Shown piece by piece: positions 49,292-56,206 of a stretch of DNA of 64,000 bases. The translations under genes were made by a program, and so were the position numbers. The notes beneath the pieces are model-generated. The model did not search any database and had not been told where the DNA came from. It saw only the letters and a list, made by a program, of their open reading frames with translations. This DNA comes from Methylococcales bacterium. Its GTDB lineage: Bacteria > Pseudomonadota > Gammaproteobacteria > Methylococcales > Methylomonadaceae. The stretch covers positions 1-64,000 of the forward strand of contig JAPLRS010000007.1 of NCBI GenBank assembly GCA_026399015.1, read 5' to 3'. Positions within the stretch are counted from its first letter, which is position 1. The number at the start of each line of letters is the position of its first letter.

Positions 49292-49434
49292 ATATTACTC
49301 GTCGAATATTTAATACCCTTAGCCCTACTACCCCAACCCTGATCTGACAGTTACCTATTTATATAGGATGCTGCCCTAGGCGCATCAATGTATAACCTTA
49401 AGGTGTTTCAATAAATCGGGGTTTACTAATATGC

Positions 49435-49521
49435 CTAGGTAAAAAACCCTATGGCAATTGCCAAGGCCGATACAGGCTTTCTTTGTAAAAGTCGATTGGC
49501 TCTCATTTTTTTATTAACCAT
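49435..49521 (-). pseudogene. 5' remnant of a third multicopper oxidase gene
   Basis: A 28-codon frame ending in TAG. Its residues 14-25, RKPVSALAIAIG, are identical to residues 16-27 of the 911-aa oxidase, and the start context GGAAGGTGTGAGATG matches that gene's AAGGTGTGTCATG. The preceding KK is also shared. The remaining gene is lost. The palindrome at 49686-49701 stands 165 bases upstream, as copy C stands before the intact oxidase, so the duplication included the promoter. The fragment keeps most of a signal peptide but nothing else. Confidence 0.8.
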
Positions 49522-49685
49522 CTCACACCTTCCTATTAAAATTAAAATATAAATTTACAAATAAATACTAAAAAACATTTAACACATAAAATCTGGCCTA
49601 ATCCTAAAAAACAAAAAAGCAGATTAATTAATATACTTCTGGGTTGACAGCCTCTTTGCTTAGGCGATTTTTTAAGCTTTTAAAA

Positions 49686-49701
49686 CGCTATATTTATGTG
49701 G
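49686..49701. promoter_or_regulatory. Recurring palindromic site, copy D (upstream of the remnant)
   Basis: CGCTATATTTATGTGG matches copy C at 13 of 16 positions; one half-site is eroded. At the expected 24-base offset on the minus strand the sequence is TAAGCA, a decayed -10. Both fit a promoter no longer under selection. Confidence 0.55.
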
Positions 49702-49805
49702 TTTTACTAAAAAATAAACCAAAAAAATTTAGCCACTTCTTAAATCCATAAATTACATTATTGCTCCTATGGGTATAGTTTAGTGACTTCCAAGTCCTTG
49801 TATAA

Positions 49806-49821
49806 CCGCATATTTATGTAG
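49806..49821. promoter_or_regulatory. Recurring palindromic site, copy E
   Basis: CCGCATATTTATGTAG matches copy C at 13 of 16 positions. It is 268 bases upstream of the 677-aa oxidase. The hexamer at the 24-base offset (TTACTT) is a poor -10, and a better promoter lies nearer the gene. Confidence 0.5.
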
Positions 49822-49997
49822 TTTTTTGTAATAAATTTTATTTTTTACTTACTTTATATTGCACTAAAATTACACCGGAGCGACACTTAATAACCTTTCA
49901 GATTGCACACTTAATTTAAATAATTGTTATTATTTATAATTTTGCTTAAAGCAAATATGAGGTGGTAAAAAGACAAATAAATATTTTAACTTTTTTC

Positions 49998-50025
49998 TTG
50001 ACGTGCAACTCTCAACTGTTACACT
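49998..50025 (+). promoter_or_regulatory. Sigma-70-like promoter of the 677-aa oxidase gene
   Basis: TTGACG (49998-50003) and TACACT (50020-50025) are separated by 16 bases. The predicted transcript would have a leader of about 57 bases before the ATG at 50089. It is independent of palindrome E, which is about 180 bases upstream. Confidence 0.45.
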
Positions 50026-50088
50026 ATTCCGCAATGTAAATGTTAAACAATTTATTAAATTTAAAGCTTTTACCCATGAGGCCTGCTT

Positions 50089-52122
50089 ATGTTGAAGAAA
50101 ACCCGAAGTTTATTTAGCCACTCCAAGCACGAAACTGATGTTGCTAAGTACATTAAAGAAGTGCGTGATCTAGAAGCGGCCGGTGTAACACGCAGAGAAC
50201 TTTTTAAAATGGGCTTAAAAGCCAGTGCCACAGGCTTAGTAACCGTAACCGGCGCCAGCTTAATTCCAGGTCTTGCGCAAGCAAAAAATGGCGGTGCAGT
50301 TGCCATAAACGGTGTCACCGGAGGTGGCAACAGGCCATTAATCATCAGTCCGCCTTGTACCAAACCTTGGTCAGAACCTTTAGTGATTCCTAAAGTCTGT
50401 CAGCCCGTTAGCCAATTTACCGGTTTACCCTCAGGTGAATACCCTAATGACCCTAGCTTAAGCATTGAAAAATTTCATTCTGGCTGTGGCCTAGGCGGGG
50501 ATTGGGAAAAATATACGGACGCAAGACGCGAGCCTCACCAAAGATGGAACGAACTCAATGGAGAAAGTTCAATTAAATACGAATTAGAGTGTCTTGAAAT
50601 TGATTGGAACTTTTATTTTTCTGAAGAATATCCCACTTTTAATTCAAAAGTCTGGACTTATAAAGACATGACCCCCAATGTCAATGGCGATTTCGCTTGT
50701 GGCCCTGCCCGCATTAAAGCCTATTACGGTCAGCCCGTACTCATGCGTATGTTTAACAGCTTGCCCATGCAAGGTCGTGATAACCAAGGTTTTGGTATTA
50801 ACCAAATATCGCCGCATTTACATAATGCGCATAACCCACCTGAATCAGATGGTGGGCCTAATCGATTTTTTGATTCAGCCAAGTTTTACGATTATTGGTA
50901 TCCCAATATTCGCGCTGGGTTTTCAAGTACGCATAAAAAATCTACCCGCTATGATGCCAGCACCAAACAATATTATGATTGCGCCGGTGATTGGAAAGAA
51001 ACCCAAAGCTCTTTATGGTTTCATGACCACCGTATGGATTTTACCTCTCAAAATGTTTATAAAGGCATGGCCTCGTTCTATTCCTTATATAGTAATGATA
51101 TAAATTTAGATACCGACGACGAAACCACCGGCTTACGTTTACCCAGTGGCGAATACGATGTGCCTGTGGTCATTGGTGATAAAACCTTTGATCAAGATGG
51201 CCAAATGTTTATGGATTTATTCAATAGCGGTGGCTTTAAAGGCGACATGACCACGGTTAACTTTAAAATTAAGCCTTTTTTTGAGGTTAAGCGCCGTAAA
51301 TATCGTGTTAGATTCTTAAATGGTGGCCCCTCTACCTTCTTAGAGCTTTCGCTTAAAAATGCGAATTTAAACTCTAAGGTACCCACATTAATGACCCGTA
51401 TTGCGAATGACGGCAATTTATTACCCAAAGCACAAATAGTGCCTAGCATACGCTTAGGTGTGGCAGAACGCGCAGATGTAATTATTGACTTTAGCCAGTA
51501 TAAAGATGGCGATATTGTGTATTTAGAAAATAGACTGCAATCTTTGTATCCATCGCAAGGCACCACAGGTCGAATTTTACCCCCCAGTCGTGATACTGAA
51601 ATATTAATGTTTAAAATCGTGGGTCCAGCGGTAACCGATGATTACAGTGCGCCAATGAAGACGCTGCAAACACAAGAAATGGTGCCCTTACCTATACAAC
51701 CTAAGCCAACGGTAAAACGTAGCTTTAGTTTTGGTACCAGTAACGGCGCGTGGAATGTGAATGGTAAATTGTATAGCCCGTTAGTCATGTCGGCTTATCC
51801 GGCCGAAGGTTCTTGTGAAGAATGGACCTTTACCTCAGGTGGGGGGTGGTCACATCCGGTGCATATACATCATGAAGAAAGCCTTTTAATAAAGCGTAAT
51901 GGCAATGCTCCAGCCTTAGATGACTTATCTAGAAAAGATGTCTATCGAGTTGGAGAAGGCTCAGAAGGTACGGCCGGCACGTCTAGCTTAACTTTTAGAA
52001 TGCAATTTAGAGATTGGGTTGGGGATTATCCCTGCCATTGTCATAACGTGGTGCACGAAGATCACGGGATGATGTTTAGATTTAAAATTGTGCCACCTAC
52101 CGACCCCAAAGCTGGCAAATAA
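50089..52122 (+). CDS. Exported multicopper oxidase, 677 aa, Tat signal
   Basis: The N-terminus has TRRELFKMG (twin Arg at 35-36) followed by a hydrophobic stretch ending in GLAQA, a probable Tat signal, which suits a protein folded with copper in the cytoplasm. Copper motifs are HLHNAH (243-248), WFHDH (310-314), HPVHIH (589-594) and HCHNVVHEDHGMM (from 650), giving complete type 1, 2 and 3 sites. It is related to the divergent 911-aa oxidase (both have HNPxESDG, FYDYxxP and QNVYKG) but the two use different export routes. GAGG lies before the ATG. It ends at a strong terminator. Substrate unknown. Confidence 0.9.
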   Translation: MLKKTRSLFSHSKHETDVAKYIKEVRDLEAAGVTRRELFKMGLKASATGLVTVTGASLIPGLAQAKNGGAVAINGVTGGGNRPLIISPPCTKPWSEPLVIPKVCQPVSQFTGLPSGEYPNDPSLSIEKFHSGCGLGGDWEKYTDARREPHQRWNELNGESSIKYELECLEIDWNFYFSEEYPTFNSKVWTYKDMTPNVNGDFACGPARIKAYYGQPVLMRMFNSLPMQGRDNQGFGINQISPHLHNAHNPPESDGGPNRFFDSAKFYDYWYPNIRAGFSSTHKKSTRYDASTKQYYDCAGDWKETQSSLWFHDHRMDFTSQNVYKGMASFYSLYSNDINLDTDDETTGLRLPSGEYDVPVVIGDKTFDQDGQMFMDLFNSGGFKGDMTTVNFKIKPFFEVKRRKYRVRFLNGGPSTFLELSLKNANLNSKVPTLMTRIANDGNLLPKAQIVPSIRLGVAERADVIIDFSQYKDGDIVYLENRLQSLYPSQGTTGRILPPSRDTEILMFKIVGPAVTDDYSAPMKTLQTQEMVPLPIQPKPTVKRSFSFGTSNGAWNVNGKLYSPLVMSAYPAEGSCEEWTFTSGGGWSHPVHIHHEESLLIKRNGNAPALDDLSRKDVYRVGEGSEGTAGTSSLTFRMQFRDWVGDYPCHCHNVVHEDHGMMFRFKIVPPTDPKAGK

Positions 52123-52164
52123 ACTAGTGACTTCCTAGTTTATTTTTAAGCAAGTTTGACCAAA

Positions 52165-52205
52165 AGCCAGAGTTTTGCATCACAAAGCAACACTCTGGCT
52201 TTTTT
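52165..52205 (+). terminator. Rho-independent terminator after the 677-aa oxidase
   Basis: AGCCAGAGTTTTGC and GCAACACTCTGGCT form a 14-bp stem with one mismatch and an 8-base loop, followed by TTTTT. Confidence 0.93.
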
Positions 52206-52266
52206 GTTAAAATATATTTTTATATATAACTTAAGTTAATAATTTTAATCTAATAATTTATAAAAA

Positions 52267-52282
52267 CTACATAAACATGTAG
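52267..52282. promoter_or_regulatory. Recurring palindromic site, copy F
   Basis: CTACATAAACATGTAG, the most symmetric copy at its ends. It is 92 bases before the start of the 219-aa SCO gene. A -10-like TAAAAT starts exactly 24 bases after it. Confidence 0.7.
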
Positions 52283-52311
52283 TTACCATAAATACCCTGT
52301 TTCTCTAAAAT
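52283..52311 (+). promoter_or_regulatory. Predicted promoter of the 219-aa SCO gene
   Basis: TTACCA (52283-52288), directly after palindrome F, and TAAAAT (52306-52311) with 17 bases between. The weak -35 next to the site fits class II activation. Confidence 0.5.
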
Positions 52312-52373
52312 AGAGCCATACGAATGAGTCAATCATTCCACGTGTAGCGACTAACTTTTTTGGGGAATTTACG

Positions 52374-53033
52374 ATGCATAAACGCAATTTTATTAAAACA
52401 CTGTTGGGCGGTTTTATTGGATTAACAGCTACCACTAAAGGGATGCCAGCACTGGCTTTAGTTAATCAGGCTCCGGCTAAAAAAAGCCTGCAAGATCTGA
52501 TTGCCACCCGTCGTAGAAATAAGTTTCTAAATTTGCCACTATTAACACATGAAGGTAAATTAGTGCGTTTGTATGACGATTTATTAAAAGATAAAATCGT
52601 TTTAATGAACTTTACCTATGTAGACTGCCAAGGTATTTGTCCTGGTATGACCGAAAACCTAAAAAAAGTTTATAACGAATTTGGTGATCGTATGGGTAAA
52701 GATGTATTTATGTATTCATTTTCATTGGTACAAGACAGTCCAGAAAAACTTAAGCATTACCGTGAAATGCACCACATTAAAGATGGCTGGACTTTTTTAA
52801 CCGGCACTAAAGCCGACATGGAAGCCATCAGAGTTCATTTAGGTTTTAATTCTAACGATCCAAAAATTGATCAAGACCGCTCACAACATACTGGCGTCGT
52901 TAAATTTGGTATTGAAAACTTAGAAAGATGGGGCATGACCCCTGCCCTAGGCGAAGCTAAATTTATTGCCGAATATGTAAGATGGATGGAACCAAACGGT
53001 CCGCGTCCAGATCCTGTAGCCCTTGCGGCTTGA
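52374..53033 (+). CDS. SCO1/SenC family copper chaperone
   Basis: A 219-aa exported protein with only a SCO thioredoxin-like domain. Ligands are C85 and C89 (DCQGICPG) and H172 (SQHTG). The N-terminus MHKRNFIKTLLGGFIGLTA is a single-Arg-pair-lacking, Tat-like or Sec leader. LYDDLLKDKIVLMNF matches the SCO/cytochrome protein at 44621 (FYEDLLKDKIVIINF), so the two are paralogues. SCO proteins deliver copper to cuproenzymes; here the two nearby oxidases are the obvious candidates. GGGGA precedes the ATG. The stop codon lies inside the first unit of a 20-bp repeat array. Confidence 0.9.
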   Translation: MHKRNFIKTLLGGFIGLTATTKGMPALALVNQAPAKKSLQDLIATRRRNKFLNLPLLTHEGKLVRLYDDLLKDKIVLMNFTYVDCQGICPGMTENLKKVYNEFGDRMGKDVFMYSFSLVQDSPEKLKHYREMHHIKDGWTFLTGTKADMEAIRVHLGFNSNDPKIDQDRSQHTGVVKFGIENLERWGMTPALGEAKFIAEYVRWMEPNGPRPDPVALAA

Positions 53034-53380
53034 ATAAATGTTCTTTAATCTGAAAGGGCGTTCTTTCGCTTGAATAAATGCCCTTTCGTCTGAAAGGGCG
53101 TTCTTTGGCTTGAATAAATGTTCTTTCGTCTGAAAGGACGTTCTTTCGCTTGAATAAACGTCCGTATGCCTAAACGGACATACTTTCGTCTGAACGGACA
53201 TTCTTTGACTTGAATAAACGTCCGTTTATCCAAACTGACCTGCGTTACAGCAAACGGAGCTTTAAACACGGCGATAAACATTCTTTCGCTTGAACTGACC
53301 TTCTTTCGCCTGAACTTACGTTCTTTCACCTGTCCGGACTTCCTTTTGCCAAAACGGAGCTACTTTGGCGCCAGCCAAGC
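53021..53380. repeat. 20-bp degenerate tandem repeat, about eighteen units
   Basis: In register from 53021, successive 20-base units read like TTCTTTCGCTTGAATAAATG, alternating with units such as TTCTTTCGTCTGAAAGGACG. Later units diverge (CCGTATGCC, CCGTTTATCC cores). The first unit contains the last codons and the stop of the SCO gene. Several neighbouring units are inverted copies of each other (CCCTTTC and GAAAGGG), so the transcript could fold into a chain of hairpins. No stop codons fall in two minus-strand frames over part of it, which is a by-product of the repeat. Confidence 0.9.
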
Positions 53381-53516
53381 AAGCGCCCCTCCTCATCTGC
53401 AACTTCATTAATAATAGTCCTTAAGTTAACTTGTTATTTTATAAAATAAAATAATATAATGCCATTAACTTGAAATCAAGAAAGACTAAATTCTCACACA
53501 TTGCCATTATCCCAAA
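53381..53516. other. Promoter region of the histidine kinase gene
   Basis: The part of the 53034-53516 gap after the repeats. It is AT-rich, with TATTTTATAAAATAAAATA at 53436-53454 as the only notable stretch. No palindrome of the recurring type is seen here. Confidence 0.4.
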
Positions 53517-54926
53517 ATGACTAAATTCGACCCCATATTTGACGTCTGCTCAGTTTGTACAGAACACCAATTATTGCAACTTATCTTTGATGCCACTGAC
53601 GCTGCCATTTTTAGATTAGACAACTATGGGCGCATTACCTTAGTTAATCAACGCATGATAGACATGTTTAAAATTACCCGAGAACAGCTTATCGGGCATT
53701 TTTACGATGATATTTTAGGCACTAATAATAAAGACGATAACTTTACTCAGTTAAAACCCTTAATCGACAAAACCATTAACTCAATTAATTTTCAAAGAGT
53801 TTATGTTAGATCTGACGACAGTCAATTTAACGGACAATTTAGAGCCCGAGGCATGTTTGATAAAAATAACCAACCCGAAGGCGTGGTGGTTATTATTAGT
53901 GACATAACCGAACAAAAAACGGTTGAAAATGAATTACTACACTGCCGGACTCGCTTTAGCGTAATGACAGACAACCTGCCCTGTGGCTTATATGACTTAG
54001 CGCAATACCCCGATGGTCGAAGTGAATATAGCTACTTAAGCAGCAGAGCCGAAGAAATATATGAGCTGACCTTTGCAGAACTACAAGCGGATATGTCATT
54101 ATTTTGGAATATGGTATTTCCTGAGGACTTGCATCAACTGCTAAACCTAAATAAAGAGTGCAACAAAAAGGGCAATTTATTTGAAGCGAAGTTCCGTATC
54201 AAAACCCGCTCTGGTAAAATCAAGTGGATTAAAACATCTTCATCACCCAATCCACACCTAGCCGGCGAACATGTCATTTGGAGTGGCTATATCATAGATA
54301 TAACCCGCCAAAAAAGTATGGAACAAGATTTGTTAGAACTCGAAATTGCGCACCGCGTATCGTTAGAACATGAACGCATTATGGAAGATTTGCATGACGG
54401 CTTTGGCTCGCAACTCTCAAGCGCAGGTTTATTAGCCCAAAGAGGCGAACTAACTAATGCACAAATGGCCACGCTGTTACAAGAATGTATGGAAGATTTA
54501 CATATTGTGGTAGATACCTTTAGTAACCAAGAACGCAACCTACACACATCTCTGGTTAATTTTAGACACCGCTTACAACAACGTAATAACCATAATACCA
54601 CGCAATTTAATTGGGATTTTCAGCTGGATCAGATACCCGCCATGGATTCTAGAACTATTTTGCATGTATTGCGTATTATTCAAGAAGTGATTAATAACGC
54701 CTTAAAGCACGCACAAGCTAAACAAATTAATATTAGCGCCACTTATGCTAACGACACTTTAGTTGTGACTATCTCAGATAATGGTATTGGCATGCCAGAG
54801 GAATTTAGAGCGGGACGCGGTTTAAAAAATATCAACAAACGCGCCCATGAAATTGGTGGCTATTTACATTTTGAACGCAAAACCCCGGGCACCGAGGTTA
54901 GCCTTATAGTAGTGATTAACCGATAA
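53517..54926 (+). CDS. Soluble PAS-PAS sensor histidine kinase, NarX/DegS type
   Basis: A 469-aa kinase without membrane segments, so it senses in the cytoplasm. Two PAS domains occupy about residues 15-135 and 145-265. The dimerisation domain of the HisKA_3 class has the phospho-acceptor H293 in EDLHDGFGSQL. The ATPase domain holds EVINNALKHAQA (N box), ISDNGIGMPEE (G1) and GRGLKNINKRAHEIGG (G2). The N-terminal CSVC at 11-14 could bind metal or sense redox. It is convergent with a NarL-type regulator gene whose stop is two bases away; they are the likely pair. Confidence 0.92.
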   Translation: MTKFDPIFDVCSVCTEHQLLQLIFDATDAAIFRLDNYGRITLVNQRMIDMFKITREQLIGHFYDDILGTNNKDDNFTQLKPLIDKTINSINFQRVYVRSDDSQFNGQFRARGMFDKNNQPEGVVVIISDITEQKTVENELLHCRTRFSVMTDNLPCGLYDLAQYPDGRSEYSYLSSRAEEIYELTFAELQADMSLFWNMVFPEDLHQLLNLNKECNKKGNLFEAKFRIKTRSGKIKWIKTSSSPNPHLAGEHVIWSGYIIDITRQKSMEQDLLELEIAHRVSLEHERIMEDLHDGFGSQLSSAGLLAQRGELTNAQMATLLQECMEDLHIVVDTFSNQERNLHTSLVNFRHRLQQRNNHNTTQFNWDFQLDQIPAMDSRTILHVLRIIQEVINNALKHAQAKQINISATYANDTLVVTISDNGIGMPEEFRAGRGLKNINKRAHEIGGYLHFERKTPGTEVSLIVVINR

Positions 54927-54927
54927 T

Positions 54928-55680
54928 TTATTCAGCATCCATCAGCATACCTATACCAGTTCCAACGCCACTCATACTTAACCCCATGCCATTCTCGTTG
55001 TCAAACAAACCAATGCTATTGGCTTTGGCAACGGCTTGCGCTTGCGAATGCACTTCTAGCTTTTTGTATAAGTTACGGATATGAAATTGTACTGTTGATA
55101 ATTTAATATCTAAAGTATCTGCCACCTGGCCATATGTATTACCTAAGGATAATAATCTTAATAAACTGGTTTCTTTTGGCGTTAATTCAGGAAACGATTG
55201 CGTCATAGAAAACTTAGGTGAACCGGCTAATCTAAATAAATATTGCGCCAATTGTGGGCTAATCGGGTAACTGCCTTCTAACACCGACATAATGCCATGA
55301 CTAATTGATAAAGACGTATCGTTTTTAATCACGTAGCCATTGGCGCCTAAGCGAATTGCGTCTAACAAGTTTCTTTCAGAGGTTAACACCGACACCACCA
55401 TAATAGGGACATCTGGATATGCTTTTTTAGCACAGCGAATCACTTCGTTACCATGCATATCGGGTAAGCCTAAATCAACCAACACCAAATCTAACTTTCT
55501 ATTCGACTTATTAATAAGCTCTTGCGCTTCTGCGCCGGTTTGCACCACATCAATCGACCAATGTAGCCCCATGATTTGGACAGCTTCTTTTAATTGTTGC
55601 GCAAAGGTTGGATCGTCTTCCACTAATAAGCAGCGTTTTGGGCAACCGATACAATTAGACATTGCAGACATAGCATTCAC
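54928..55680 (-). CDS. NarL/FixJ-family response regulator
   Basis: A 250-aa regulator with a receiver domain (acidic pair EDD at 21-23, phospho-acceptor D69 in LVDLGLPD) and a LuxR-type helix-turn-helix (LTPKETSLLRLLSLGNTYGQVA ... STVQFHIRNLYKKLEVHSQAQAV blocks). An unusual N-terminal extension carries CIGCPKRC just before the receiver, a possible metal site. The C-terminal tail (MGLSMSGVGTGIGMLM) is Gly/Met-rich. Tail-to-tail with the kinase gene. As the only transcription factor in the oxidase region it is a candidate for binding the recurring palindrome. Confidence 0.92.
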   Translation of the reverse strand: MNAMSAMSNCIGCPKRCLLVEDDPTFAQQLKEAVQIMGLHWSIDVVQTGAEAQELINKSNRKLDLVLVDLGLPDMHGNEVIRCAKKAYPDVPIMVVSVLTSERNLLDAIRLGANGYVIKNDTSLSISHGIMSVLEGSYPISPQLAQYLFRLAGSPKFSMTQSFPELTPKETSLLRLLSLGNTYGQVADTLDIKLSTVQFHIRNLYKKLEVHSQAQAVAKANSIGLFDNENGMGLSMSGVGTGIGMLMDAE

Positions 55681-56206
55681 CGTTTAGATATTAATTCGTT
55701 AATATTAAAAAATACTTTTTTACTTTTCTTTAAATAAAGTATCTTAACTTTATTGCTGGGCAAAGAATATCAACACCTACCAAACTTGTCTAGTGTTTTT
55801 TTAATAAATCCATAAAGAAATGTTTAACATTTTATTTAATTGAAATTTATGAATATAAACGCATGATTTATAGATATAATTTTTCAATGTTACAAGACTT
55901 TTTATTTTTAATATTACAAAATAAAGTTAAAATACTTATGTATTTATAAATATTTATTAACCTTATTAAGGTATAAAGACCGCAAAATTCATCCACAATG
56001 CCCTTAGGGTTTAGACAATTTAAATTATTAAAGAAATTTTCTTACAAAACCCACATAAACATGTAGTTTCCACGTTAACTTACTTTGCATAAACTATAGC
56101 TACACAACTCAGATTTACATTCTGTGGGAATAAACTGAGTGATTAAGTTGTGGATAAAAGGATATTTACAATTTAAAACTGAATAAACCTTAACGAGGAT
56201 ATTTGT
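55681..56206. other. Divergent promoter region with palindrome G
   Basis: A 526-base AT-rich gap between the regulator gene (leftward) and the first large exported protein (rightward). The palindrome at 56051-56066 and its downstream -10-like hexamer are the only features I can support. No ORF is convincing. Confidence 0.6.
56051..56066. promoter_or_regulatory. Recurring palindromic site, copy G
   Basis: CCACATAAACATGTAG, differing from copy A at one position. It is 141 bases before the 763-aa exported protein. A -10-like TAAACT (56090-56095) starts exactly 24 bases after it, and TTTCCA abuts it at the -35 position with a 17-base spacer. Confidence 0.7.

Larger units (their letters stand above)
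48733..50088. other. Long intergenic region between two divergent multicopper oxidase genes
   Basis: These 1356 bases contain the promoter and palindrome C of the leftward oxidase, a 29-codon remnant of a third oxidase gene with its own palindrome D, a fragment of a CCTGAGC...GTCGAAG palindromic repeat at 49271-49291, palindrome E and a sigma-70-like promoter for the rightward oxidase. The rest is AT-rich sequence in which I see no gene. Confidence 0.7.

Noticed and set aside
52947-53329. Lys/Arg-rich open frames on the minus strand across the 20-bp repeats
   Set aside because: They arise because the repeat lacks stops in those frames; no ribosome-binding site, and one overlaps the end of the SCO gene.
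53021-53380. CRISPR-like array downstream of the SCO gene
   Set aside because: The units are contiguous 20-mers without unique spacers and no cas gene is near; it is a minisatellite.
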